Source: Thermoleophilaceae bacterium (GTDB lineage Bacteria > Actinomycetota > Thermoleophilia > Solirubrobacterales > Thermoleophilaceae). From it: a stretch of DNA of 44,273 bases. How positions within the stretch are numbered: position 1 is the stretch's first letter; the number at the start of each line of letters is the position of its first letter. Positions 14,861-22,756 of this stretch are shown here, in pieces. Location: NCBI GenBank assembly GCA_016929195.1, contig JAFGJG010000123.1, forward strand, positions 1-44,273, read 5' to 3'. The position numbers were made by a program, and so were the translations under genes. The notes under the pieces are model-generated. The model was not told the DNA's origin, did no database searches, and saw nothing but the letters and a program-made list of their open reading frames with translations.

Positions 14861-16691
14861 GCTCCATCACGGCGTTGACCAGCGACAGGTGCGTGAAGGC
14901 CTGCGGGAAGTTCCCCAGGTGGCGCCCGCTGGCCGCGTCGATCTCCTCCGCGTAGAGCTCGAGCGGGCTCGCGAACGAGAGCAGGCGCTCGCAGAGCGCC
15001 CGCGCGCGCTCCGTCTCGCCGATGCGGGCGAGGGCCGACACGAGCCAGAAGGAGCAGATCGTGAAGGTGCCCTCCTCGCCCTCGAGACCATCGTCGGTGT
15101 GGCCCACGCGGTAGCGCAGCACGAGGCCGTCCTTCGTCAGCTCGTCTGCGATCGCCAGCACCGTCGCGCGCACGCGCTCGTCGTCCGGCGGGAGGAAGCC
15201 CATGAGCGGGATCAGCAGCAGGGAGGCGTCCAGCGCGTCGGTCTCGTAGTGCTGCACGAACACGCCGCGGTCGTCGATCCCGCGCTCGCAGACGTCTGCC
15301 TGGATCTCGGCCGCCACGCCGCGCCACCGCTCCGCGCGCTCCCGGTCCCCGCGCGCCTCGGCCATCTGCAGCCCGCGGTCGAGCGCCACCCAGCACATCA
15401 CCTTCGACGCCGTGAAGTGCTTCGGCGCGCCGCGCACCTCCCAGATCCCGCGGTCAGGCTCGGTCCAGTGCGTGATCGCGTCCTCGACGTGGCGGGAGAT
15501 CACCTCCCACGTCGCGTTCGGTACCTGCCGCGACATCGCGTTGCGCCTCGTGTGCAGCGCGAACGAGTCGAGCAGCATTCCCCAGACGTCGTGCTGGCGG
15601 TGCCGGTACGCGCCGTTGCCAGTGCGGACCGGGCGCGCGCCGTCGTAGCCGGAGAGGTGGTCGAGCGTGTGCTCCGTGAGGTCCTTCTCCCCGCCGATGC
15701 CATACATGATCTGCAGCTCGTCCGTGCCGACCGTCTCGGCGATGAACGAGAAGAACTCGTACGCCTCCCAGTCGAAGCCGAGGCTGAACAGCCCCCAGAG
15801 GAGGAAGGCGGAGTCGCGCACCCACGTGTAGCGGTAGTCCCAGTTGCGCTCGCCGCCGGGCGTCTCCGGCAGCGACGTGGTCGCGGCCGCCAGCACGGCG
15901 CCGGTCGGGGCGTGGCTCAGGCCCTTGAGCGTCAGCGCGCTCCGCTCGAGATAGCTCCGCCAGGGGTGGTCCGGGAAGTTGCCCTGCTTGAGCCAGCCGC
16001 GCCAGTGCTTGGCCGTTGCGTTCGACTGCTCGTAGGCCTCCTTCAGGGACTCCGGCCCGGGGCCTCCCCAGGAGAGCGCCGCGAAGAGGCCGTCTCCCTC
16101 CCTCAGGTGCGCCCGCGCGTACGCCCGCGGGCCGATGAAGCCGAGTCGCGCGTTCGTGGTCAGGACCAGGTCCTGCTCGAGCGCATCGCACTCGACCCGC
16201 GCGCGCCCGTAGCCGTCGCCGTCGTAGCTCCACGCGCCCGGCCGGCGGCCGTAGTCGAACTGCGGGAGGCAGTCGAGGATGGCCACGGCCTCGCCGTCGA
16301 TGCAGGTCGCGACCCTGAGCAGCACCTGACGGGCCACGAAGTCGCCGGGCGGCCGGCGGTGGCGGTCGGAGCGCTCCGCTCCATCCCAGGCGGCCACCAC
16401 GAGGGAGTCGTGGACGACGAGCCACCCGGTCGGCGTCCGCCAGGTCGTCTCGAGGACCATGCTTCCCGCGAGGTAGCGGCGCTGGGTCGGGACCGTCGTG
16501 CCGTCCGGCAGCAGGCCGAACACCCCGGCGGTCCGGTCGAGCAGCGACCCGAACACGCTGGGCGAGTCGGGCCGCGGCAGGCAGAGCCACTCGACCTGAC
16601 CCCCCGGCGCGACCAGCGCGCACGTCTCGCAGTCGGAGAGGAACGCGTAGTCCGCGATCGGTGCGAAGCCGTTCCTGCTCGCGAGGGCCAT
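14841..16691 (-). CDS. GH15 glycoside hydrolase (glucoamylase/trehalase type)
   Basis: A 616-residue cytoplasmic protein with the two-part GH15 architecture. The N-terminal beta-sandwich starts IADYAFLSDCETCALV with EWLCLPRPDSPSVFGSLLD, and the (alpha/alpha)6 barrel contains ERNWDYRYTWVRDSAF and KVMCWVALDRGLQMAE. FTICSFWLVSALARIGE and NFPQAFTHLSLVNA form the C-terminal part. Actinobacterial members of this type include trehalases as well as glucoamylases, and the sequence alone does not decide. The ATG at 16691 is preferred to the upstream TTG at 16703 and GTG at 16697. A strong terminator hairpin lies just upstream, so it probably has its own promoter. Confidence 0.92.
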   Translation of the reverse strand: MALASRNGFAPIADYAFLSDCETCALVAPGGQVEWLCLPRPDSPSVFGSLLDRTAGVFGLLPDGTTVPTQRRYLAGSMVLETTWRTPTGWLVVHDSLVVAAWDGAERSDRHRRPPGDFVARQVLLRVATCIDGEAVAILDCLPQFDYGRRPGAWSYDGDGYGRARVECDALEQDLVLTTNARLGFIGPRAYARAHLREGDGLFAALSWGGPGPESLKEAYEQSNATAKHWRGWLKQGNFPDHPWRSYLERSALTLKGLSHAPTGAVLAAATTSLPETPGGERNWDYRYTWVRDSAFLLWGLFSLGFDWEAYEFFSFIAETVGTDELQIMYGIGGEKDLTEHTLDHLSGYDGARPVRTGNGAYRHRQHDVWGMLLDSFALHTRRNAMSRQVPNATWEVISRHVEDAITHWTEPDRGIWEVRGAPKHFTASKVMCWVALDRGLQMAEARGDRERAERWRGVAAEIQADVCERGIDDRGVFVQHYETDALDASLLLIPLMGFLPPDDERVRATVLAIADELTKDGLVLRYRVGHTDDGLEGEEGTFTICSFWLVSALARIGETERARALCERLLSFASPLELYAEEIDAASGRHLGNFPQAFTHLSLVNAVMELIAAER

Positions 16692-16707
16692 GCGCACGGC
16701 CAACGCT

Positions 16708-16734
16708 ATCCCCCGCGCGGCTCGCGCGGGGGAT
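16708..16734 (-). terminator. strong intrinsic terminator hairpin after peroxiredoxin
   Basis: Perfect 12-bp arms ATCCCCCGCGCG/CGCGCGGGGGAT surround a 3-nt loop. It lies 14 bp beyond the peroxiredoxin stop and just upstream of the GH15 start on the same strand. No U-tract follows, as is common in GC-rich actinobacteria. It probably separates the two transcripts. Confidence 0.7.
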
Positions 16735-16748
16735 CCTGTCTCACGGCC

Positions 16749-17408
16749 TCAGCGGGGCTGCGGCACGACCCGGATGTACGGGCGCGGCGACTCCCAGCCG
16801 TCGGGATACTTCTCGCGGGCCTCGTCGTCCGACACGGACCCGGCGATGATCACGTCGTCCCCGTCCTTCCACTGCGCGGGGGTCGCGACCTTGTGCTTCG
16901 CCGTCAGCTGGAGCGAGTCGATCACCCGGAGCACCTCGTCGAAGTTCCGGCCGGTCGTCATCGGATAGACGAGGATCAGCTTGATCTTCTTGTCCGGACC
17001 GATCACGAAGACGTTGCGGACGGTCTGGTTGTCGGCCGGCGTCCGGTCGCCCGGGTCGCCGTCGACGCTCGACGGGAGCATGCCGTAGGCCTTCGAGATC
17101 TCGAAGTCCGCGTCGCTGATGATGGGATAGTTGGGCGCCGTCCCCTGGGTCTCCGCGATGTCCTGGGCCCACGTCTCGTGCTTGTCGAGCGGGTCCACCG
17201 ACAGGCCGGCGATCTTCACGCCGCGCTTGTCGAAGGCGGGCTTGATGCTCGCCATGTACCCCAGCTCGGTCGTGCACACCGGGGTGAAGTCCTTCGGGTG
17301 CGAGAACAGCACGGCCCACGAGTCGCCGAGCCAGTCGTGGAAGCTGATGCGTCCCTCTGTGGTGTCGGCCTCGAAGTCCGGTGCCGTGTCGCCGAGCTGC
17401 AAGCTCAT
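16749..17408 (-). CDS. 1-Cys peroxiredoxin (Prx6 type)
   Basis: A 219-residue thiol peroxidase. The catalytic motif FTPVCTTELG carries the peroxidatic Cys45, and there is no other cysteine, so it is a 1-Cys enzyme needing an external reductant. The C-terminal extension (about 160-219, with LQLTAKHKVATPAQW and YIRVVPQPR) is the Prx6-specific dimerisation arm. It reduces hydrogen peroxide and alkyl or lipid hydroperoxides in the cytoplasm. A clear AGGAGG ribosome-binding site precedes the ATG. The upstream 50 bp (17409-17458) is unusually AT-rich and probably holds its promoter. Confidence 0.95.
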   Translation of the reverse strand: MSLQLGDTAPDFEADTTEGRISFHDWLGDSWAVLFSHPKDFTPVCTTELGYMASIKPAFDKRGVKIAGLSVDPLDKHETWAQDIAETQGTAPNYPIISDADFEISKAYGMLPSSVDGDPGDRTPADNQTVRNVFVIGPDKKIKLILVYPMTTGRNFDEVLRVIDSLQLTAKHKVATPAQWKDGDDVIIAGSVSDDEAREKYPDGWESPRPYIRVVPQPR

Positions 17409-17458
17409 GGAGTCCTCCTGATGAAAATAACCGATGGGCGGTCGTCTTTTATGGGATT

Positions 17459-17917
17459 CTAGAGGCTGAGCCGTGAGCCGACTGGCCGAGCCGGCGGAGG
17501 ACCGGAGCGCAGGATGATCGTCGTCTCCGTGTCCGCCGCCCCGTGCCGGTGGCGGAGGGCGCGGAGCAGGACGTCGAGCTCGGCGGTGTCGCGACAGGCC
17601 ACGCGCAGCTGGTAGTCCGGCGCGCCGGCCAGGTGGAGCACCTCCTGGACCGGCTCGAGCGCTGCTGCGGCGACCGCGAAGTCGTCCGAGTCGGTGCCGG
17701 CCGCGACGGTCACGCCGACCAGGGCCTCGAGCCGCCGCCCGCCGGCGGCTGGATCCACCAGCGCGGCGAAGCCGGTGATCACGCCGGCGCGGCGTAGACG
17801 GCGCACGCGGTCGGCGGCGGCGTTCGGGCTCAGACCTACGGCCGCGCCGAGGTCCCGCCATGACAACCTGCCGTCCACGCGAAGCAGACTGAGGATCTCG
17901 CTGTCCACAGGGTCCAT
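17459..17917 (-). CDS. Lrp/AsnC-family regulator
   Basis: A 152-residue protein. The N-terminal HTH is LLRVDGRLSWRDLGAAVGLSPNAAADRVRRL (residues 10-42), and GVITGFAALVD leads into a RAM ligand-binding domain (about 65-140; EVLHLAGAPDYQLRVAC). Lrp-type proteins respond to amino acids. It is divergent from a LysE-like exporter across 52 bp containing a perfect 13-bp palindrome. Lrp (LysG-like) plus LysE exporter pairs usually form an amino-acid efflux switch, so the same is inferred here. Confidence 0.92.
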   Translation of the reverse strand: MDPVDSEILSLLRVDGRLSWRDLGAAVGLSPNAAADRVRRLRRAGVITGFAALVDPAAGGRRLEALVGVTVAAGTDSDDFAVAAAALEPVQEVLHLAGAPDYQLRVACRDTAELDVLLRALRHRHGAADTETTIILRSGPPPARPVGSRLSL

Positions 17918-17920
17918 GAC

Positions 17921-17933
17921 AGCGATTATCGCT
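17921..17933. promoter_or_regulatory. palindrome in Lrp/LysE divergent control region
   Basis: AGCGATTATCGCT is a perfect 13-bp palindrome centred on T. It starts three bases upstream of the Lrp-type gene's start codon, in the gap shared with the exporter gene. It is a good candidate binding site for the Lrp protein. A TTTCACTTGTGTTTTCGC AT-rich stretch follows. Confidence 0.55.
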
Positions 17934-17969
17934 GATTTCGCGGTCTTTCACTTGTGTTTTCGCAGATGC

Positions 17970-18587
17970 ATGGATATCTCCGTGGCGATGACCACCGCAC
18001 TCGTAGCGGGCCTCGGGGCCGGCCTCGCCGTGGCCGTCCAGGTCGGCGCGGTGAGCCTGCTCGTCGTCGAGACCGCGATGAACGGCGGTTCGCGAGCGGG
18101 AGTGGCAGCGGGGATGGGCGTGGCGACCGCCGACCTCGGCTTCGCCGCCGTGGCGGCCGCGGCGGGCGGCGCCGCGAGCGCAGCCCTGAGCGGGTACGAG
18201 GACGAGATCCGGCTGTGCGCCGCGGTCGCCCTCGCCGCGATAGCGCTCCATGGCCTCGCCCGCCTGCGCGCGGAGCCGGACGCGCTCGGCTCGCCCCCAG
18301 CCGCGGGCGTGTACCGCCGCTTCGTCGCCATGACCGCGGTCAACCCGCTGACCATCGCGTCGTTCGCGGCGATCGCAGCGTCGCTCTCGCTCGAGGGCCC
18401 CGCCGGCGCCGTGGCGTTCGCCGTCGGGGCCGGCCTCGGCTCGGCCGCCTGGCATCTCGTGCTGCCGCTCGGCGCCGCGCGCGCGGGCGCGTGGATGACG
18501 CCGCCGCGCCGGCGTGCGCTCGCGGCCGCTGGGAGGGTGGCCGTGCTTGCCATCGCGGCTCATCTCGCCCTATCCGGAGCAGGGTGA
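17970..18587 (+). CDS. LysE-family amino-acid exporter
   Basis: A 205-residue protein with six hydrophobic helices in the LysE pattern. The first helix (VAGLGAGLAVAVQVGAVSLLV) is followed by GVAAGMGVATADLGFA and by FVAMTAVNPLTIASFAA, the conserved NP motif of the family. It exports an amino acid or similar metabolite. The ATG at 17970 is chosen; an ATG at 17985 is also possible. It is divergent from an Lrp-type regulator that probably controls it. The CocE-like gene follows 27 bp later. Confidence 0.9.
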   Translation: MDISVAMTTALVAGLGAGLAVAVQVGAVSLLVVETAMNGGSRAGVAAGMGVATADLGFAAVAAAAGGAASAALSGYEDEIRLCAAVALAAIALHGLARLRAEPDALGSPPAAGVYRRFVAMTAVNPLTIASFAAIAASLSLEGPAGAVAFAVGAGLGSAAWHLVLPLGAARAGAWMTPPRRRALAAAGRVAVLAIAAHLALSGAG

Positions 18588-18614
18588 TCACCCGATCCGT
18601 TACGGTGCGCACTC

Positions 18615-20879
18615 TTGTCGGTCCGGTCATCAGTGCTCCTCGTCGTCGCCGCCCTCGCCGCCCTCGCGTTCGGCGCCCAGTCGTCGGCGGCCGCCGTCAA
18701 GGCGCGCGGCAGCATCAACCAGGCCTACGTCCTCGGTGCGAAGCAGGGGCAGAAGCTCAAGCTGATCCGGCACGGGCGCGTGCTCGACCGCGGCACCGCC
18801 GACAGCTTCGGCAGCTTCATCTTCCGCGAGCTGCGCCCCGGCAAGGGCTACCGCGTGCGCGCGGGCCGGAAGACGACTCGGCGGTTCAGGGTGCTGCGCC
18901 CCGGAGCCAACCCGAGGCCCTCGTTCTACAAGCGCAAGAAGCTGGTGCAGGGCCTCAACTACGTGAAGATGCGGGACGGGGTGGAGCTCGCGATGACGGT
19001 GCGGCTCCCGGCCGGCAAGAAGCTCGGCGACGGGCCGTTCCCGACCTTCATCGAGTACTCGGGGTACCAGACGGCGGCGCCGCACGATCTGTTCGAGGCC
19101 GTCGCGGCGCAGCTCGCCGGGGGCCCGGCCGACCCGCTCGCGCCGGCCACGTCCACGGCGGTCGGCTCGCTGATCGGCCCGCTGCTCGGCTTCGCCGTGG
19201 TCAGCGTGCAGATGCGGGGCTCGGGCTGCTCGGGCGGGGCGTTCGACCTCTTCGACTACCCGACGACATATGACGGCTACGACGCGGTCGAGGCCGTCGC
19301 GGCGCAGGACTGGGTGAAGGGCGGCAAGGTCGGCATGGGCGGCATCTCCTTCTCGGGGATCACCCAGCTGTTCACGGCCGGCACGCAGCCTCCGCACCTC
19401 GCCGCGGTCTCACCGCTGTCGGTGACGGACGACGTGTACACCGGGACCGGGTACCCGGGCGGCATCTTCAACTCGGGCTTCGCCAAGAGCTGGGTGCAGG
19501 AGCGCATGGACGACGCCAAGCCGGCGCCCGCCGGCGGCCAGCCCTACGCGCGTGAGCTCACGAAGATGGGCGACAAGCACTGCATCGCCAACCAGAGGCT
19601 CCGGCTGCAGACGCAGGACGCGCTCCAGATCCAGGAGGACAACCCCTTCCGCACGCCGTCGATCTTCGCCCAGCGCGCCCCCGGCCCGTGGCTGCGCCAC
19701 GCCAAGGTGCCCGTGTTCCTCGTCGGGCAGTTCCACGACGAGCAGACCGGCGGCCACTTCGCCGAGGCGATCCCGTTCCTGAACCACAACAAGAACGTCT
19801 GGGTCTCGCTCCAGAACGGCGTGCACGTGGACTCGCTCGGCCCGAGCACGATCACGCGCTGGGCCGAGTTCATGAAGCTCTTCGTGGCCGACGAGGTCCC
19901 GCGCATCCCCGACGCGGTTATCAACCTGAGCAGCGTGCTCTACTCGTACCTCGCGGAGGCCGGATCGGCCCCCGTGACGCAGTCGCGCTTCGCGAACATG
20001 ACGAGCGTCGCCGAGGCGAGGGCCGCCTTCAAGCGCGATCCGCGCATCCGCCTCCTGATGGACAACGGCGCGGGGCCGCAGGGCCCGGGCTCGATCGGCG
20101 CGACCTGGGAGCTGGGCTACAGCGCCTGGCCGCCGAGGCAGGCGCGTCCCACCCGCTACTTCCTCGGCAACGGCGGCGCGCTCGGCAGGAAGCCCTCGAA
20201 GGCGAGCAGCGCGAGCTACACCGCCGACCCGGCGGCCCGGCCGAAGCAGACGCTGCCAGGCAACGGCGCCGAGGACGCGTGGAAGGCCCAGCCGCCGTAT
20301 CAGTGGGCGCCGCTCGCCGACGGCAAGGGCGTCGGGTTCGCGACGCCGAAGCTGGCCAAGGACCTGGTGATCGCCGGCCCCTCGAGCCTCGACCTGCACC
20401 TCAAGTCGTCCGCGCGCGACACGGACCTTCAGGTCACGCTCAGCGAGGTGCGCCCGGACGGCAACGAGACCTACGTGCAGAACGGCTGGCTGCGGGCGTC
20501 GCACCGAAAGCTCGACCGGCGGCGCTCGACGGTGCTCGACCCGTATCCGACCCACCTGAAGCAGGACGCGGAGTGGCTGCCCAGGGGACGCTGGTCGCTC
20601 GTGCGCGTCCCGGTCTTCCCGGTCGCACACGCCTTCCGCGCGGGCTCGCGGATCCGCGTGACGATCCAGGCCGTCGGCGGAGACCGGCCGCGCTGGGACT
20701 TCGACACGGTCGACAAGGGCAGCACCCGCAACACGATCGCGCTCGGCGGCCCGCGCGCCTCTTCGCTGGTCCTGCCGGTGATCGCGGGCGCGACCGCCAA
20801 GGGCACGCCGCTGCCCGGCGCCACGTCGCTCCGCGGCGAGCCGAACCGGACCTACAGGGCAGCCTCGAACGGCGGCTAG
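18615..20879 (+). CDS. secreted CocE/NonD-type (X-Pro dipeptidyl-peptidase S15) hydrolase
   Basis: A 754-residue protein from a TTG at 18615. A Sec signal (residues 1-27, LLVVAALAALAFGAQSSAAA) precedes an about 80-residue N-terminal module. The S15 alpha/beta hydrolase domain then runs with YVKMRDGVELAMTV, VSVQMRGSGCSGG and the nucleophile elbow GISFSG (Ser245). A later jelly-roll domain holds PSSLDLHLKSSARDTDL and the GSRIRVTIQAVGGDRPRW C-terminus. The family cleaves acyl bonds of esters or X-Pro peptides; the substrate is unknown. GTG at 18633 is an alternative start but would shorten the signal. The stop overlaps the opposite gene by 4 bp. Confidence 0.9.
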   Translation: MSVRSSVLLVVAALAALAFGAQSSAAAVKARGSINQAYVLGAKQGQKLKLIRHGRVLDRGTADSFGSFIFRELRPGKGYRVRAGRKTTRRFRVLRPGANPRPSFYKRKKLVQGLNYVKMRDGVELAMTVRLPAGKKLGDGPFPTFIEYSGYQTAAPHDLFEAVAAQLAGGPADPLAPATSTAVGSLIGPLLGFAVVSVQMRGSGCSGGAFDLFDYPTTYDGYDAVEAVAAQDWVKGGKVGMGGISFSGITQLFTAGTQPPHLAAVSPLSVTDDVYTGTGYPGGIFNSGFAKSWVQERMDDAKPAPAGGQPYARELTKMGDKHCIANQRLRLQTQDALQIQEDNPFRTPSIFAQRAPGPWLRHAKVPVFLVGQFHDEQTGGHFAEAIPFLNHNKNVWVSLQNGVHVDSLGPSTITRWAEFMKLFVADEVPRIPDAVINLSSVLYSYLAEAGSAPVTQSRFANMTSVAEARAAFKRDPRIRLLMDNGAGPQGPGSIGATWELGYSAWPPRQARPTRYFLGNGGALGRKPSKASSASYTADPAARPKQTLPGNGAEDAWKAQPPYQWAPLADGKGVGFATPKLAKDLVIAGPSSLDLHLKSSARDTDLQVTLSEVRPDGNETYVQNGWLRASHRKLDRRRSTVLDPYPTHLKQDAEWLPRGRWSLVRVPVFPVAHAFRAGSRIRVTIQAVGGDRPRWDFDTVDKGSTRNTIALGGPRASSLVLPVIAGATAKGTPLPGATSLRGEPNRTYRAASNGG

Positions 20880-21733
20880 GCGATGAGCTCCGTGCGGAGC
20901 TCGTGGCTCTCGTCCGGCAGGCGCTGCTCGTAGAAGATCCGCACGCCCCCGTCCGGCAGCGGGAGGGCGTTCAGGTAGCGGACGTCTGCCGACGGCGCCT
21001 CGTTGTCGTGCGCCAGCCGGCCGGGCGTCCCGGCGAGCCTTGCCAGCCCGGTCTGCTCGAACCAGTTCTCCTCGGCCGTCGCGCGCCCGTCGTAGGCGGC
21101 GCGGCCATCCGGCAGCAGGGTCGTGAGCCGTGCGCCGCGAGCGTCCCACATGCCGGGCCGGCCGGTCAGCGCCGTGCCGTTCAGCTCCCAGTCGAGCCCG
21201 TCGGGGCTGGTGGCGTACGCGGTCAGCATCCTGTCCTCCTCGCCCTTCTCCTCGAGCAGGTGGCAGCAGATCCAGGCGCGCCAGGCGCCGTCCGCTCGCT
21301 GCACGATCGGGTCCTTCACGCCGTATCGCTCGTCGCCCGGGAACGCGGTGCGCGGCTCGGCGCCTGACAGGCCCTCGAGCGTCTCCGCCTCGAGCACGTC
21401 GATCCACCAGTGGGCGCTGTCCGGCGTGGCCATGCACACGTAGAGGCGCCAGCCGCCGGAGTCGGTCCGCGCGAGCGCCGGGCGCTCCATCCCCATCGCG
21501 CCGAAGTCGGTCTCGTCGAGGGTCGCGACGGGAGTGAAGCGCTCGCCGTCCTCTGAGCGCGCGACCACGGTCTGGTCGTTTCCGTCGTGGCCGTTGCGCA
21601 CGCGGTAGCCGAGGACGAAGGTGCCGTCGTCGTCGAGCGCGGCGCACGGCGCGCCGGCCCACCAGCCGGGGCCCTCGCCCGGGGCCGCCACCGCGACGGC
21701 CGCCTCGCCCATGCCGGGTAGCGGGAAGTCCAT
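20876..21733 (-). CDS. glycosidase-like five-bladed beta-propeller protein
   Basis: A 285-residue protein without a signal peptide. It has the repeated W-x-Y/blade patterns of GH43/GH32/DUF377-type propellers: WWAGAPCAALDDDGTFVLGYRVR, VVARSEDGERFTPVA, YGVKDPIVQRADGAWRAWICC, YATSPDGLDWELNG and IFYEQRLPDESHE. Catalytic residues cannot be assigned with confidence. The ATG at 21733 is the first good start; the frame upstream is antisense to other sequence. It lies 17 bp after the cupredoxin gene and may belong to the same minus-strand unit, although the functions are unrelated. Confidence 0.7.
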   Translation of the reverse strand: MDFPLPGMGEAAVAVAAPGEGPGWWAGAPCAALDDDGTFVLGYRVRNGHDGNDQTVVARSEDGERFTPVATLDETDFGAMGMERPALARTDSGGWRLYVCMATPDSAHWWIDVLEAETLEGLSGAEPRTAFPGDERYGVKDPIVQRADGAWRAWICCHLLEEKGEEDRMLTAYATSPDGLDWELNGTALTGRPGMWDARGARLTTLLPDGRAAYDGRATAEENWFEQTGLARLAGTPGRLAHDNEAPSADVRYLNALPLPDGGVRIFYEQRLPDESHELRTELIA

Positions 21734-21750
21734 CGAGTTGGTCCTACCCG

Positions 21751-22434
21751 CTAGAGCGGCCGTCCGATCCTGAACCTGATCCGCTTGCCGCGCGAGCGGT
21801 TGCCCACAGCGTCGTACGCCACCAGCCTGATCCGGTAGGGGCCCGGCTCGAAGCCGCGCACGTGCAGGCGATGGCGGTCGCGGCCCCTGGCGGCGTCGAA
21901 GTCGAACGTGCGGACGAGCTTCCAGCGCCCCCGGACGGCGTGATCGATGCGCGCGACGACCGTCGAGCGCTCGCTCATCCGCACGTTGAGATACGCGCGC
22001 GTGACGCGGCAGCCCGGAGCGGACTCCGCGCACACCCGGCCCGGCCTGACCACGGCGCCCCCGATGACTGGCCTCACCGAGTCGCGCGGCGCGAGCGCCA
22101 CGACCGTCACGCGTCCGGTCATCGACGAGTGCACGCTGCAGTGGTAGGCGAAGACGCCCGGCTTCGTGAACCGGTGACTGAAGGTGAACCCGGCCGGGTG
22201 CACCGCGCCGGAGTCGAAGCTCTCGGCCTGGCCCGCGTCGGCGGTGACCGAGTGATCGCCGGCCGGGCCGAGCCACTTCCAGATGACCGTGTCGCCGGTG
22301 GCCACGGTCAGCTCGGCCGGGCGGAAGAAGTCGTCACCCACCTGCACCTCCCGCGGTCCGTGCCCGGGGTGCCCGAGCGCCGGCGCCGCCACAAGCCCCG
22401 AGGCGAGCACGAGCATGGCCGCGAGCCGTCGCAA
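21751..22434 (-). CDS. exported cupredoxin-domain (plastocyanin-like) protein
   Basis: A 227-residue protein. The N-terminal signal is residues 1-21 with a TTG start at 22434; an internal ATG at 22416 is the alternative. The cupredoxin domain (28-115) has type 1 copper ligands in the right order: His61 (GDHSVT), Cys99, His102 and Met105 in YHCSVHSSMTG. A second domain (about 120-227, with two cysteines, VCAESAPGC) resembles the Ig/fibronectin-like GxxxIRLVAYDAVGNRS folds of exported proteins. It is probably an electron carrier or copper-binding protein outside the membrane. It follows the small secreted Cys protein by 3 bp. Confidence 0.85.
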   Translation of the reverse strand: MRRLAAMLVLASGLVAAPALGHPGHGPREVQVGDDFFRPAELTVATGDTVIWKWLGPAGDHSVTADAGQAESFDSGAVHPAGFTFSHRFTKPGVFAYHCSVHSSMTGRVTVVALAPRDSVRPVIGGAVVRPGRVCAESAPGCRVTRAYLNVRMSERSTVVARIDHAVRGRWKLVRTFDFDAARGRDRHRLHVRGFEPGPYRIRLVAYDAVGNRSRGKRIRFRIGRPL

Positions 22435-22437
22435 CGG

Positions 22438-22725
22438 CTAGAGGCGGGTGGCCCAGTAGGCCTTCGCGGCCCGGCTGCAGTACACGCGAATGGACCCCGG
22501 CGGATCGGTGCACGACCAGCCCGAGGGCTTGGCGCGCCGCTTCAGGTAGCGCTTGACCCACGTCTTCGCCGACCGGCAGGAGATCACCCGCGCGTCCACC
22601 CGGTAGTCGGCCGACCCGCGCGCGACGATCCCGCACGACTTGCCGTGCGACGCCGGCGCCGGCTGGGCCGGGACCGCGGCGAGGCCGGCGGCCAGCACTG
22701 CCGCGATCGCGAGACGCCTCTGCAC
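22438..22725 (-). CDS. small secreted cysteine-containing hypothetical protein
   Basis: A 95-residue protein from the GTG at 22725. A Sec signal (QRRLAIAAVLAAGLAAVPAQPAPA) is followed by a 65-residue mature part with four cysteines (KSCGI, ISCRSA, SWSC-like GWSCT, VYCSRA). These probably form two disulfides, with a basic middle (VKRYLKRRAK). An in-frame ATG at 22758 would add 11 residues before the signal and is less likely. It is co-directional with, and 3 bp upstream of, the cupredoxin gene. I do not recognise a family. Confidence 0.6.
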   Translation of the reverse strand: MQRRLAIAAVLAAGLAAVPAQPAPASHGKSCGIVARGSADYRVDARVISCRSAKTWVKRYLKRRAKPSGWSCTDPPGSIRVYCSRAAKAYWATRL

Positions 22726-22756
22726 GCGGCCGAGGGTAGCCCAGTAGGGTCCGCCC

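Noticed and set aside
14682-17462. A 926-codon open frame on the plus strand across the GH15, terminator and peroxiredoxin region
   Set aside because: It is antisense to two well-recognised enzymes. Long antisense frames are common at this GC content, and its product is rich in Arg/Val/His without any domain.
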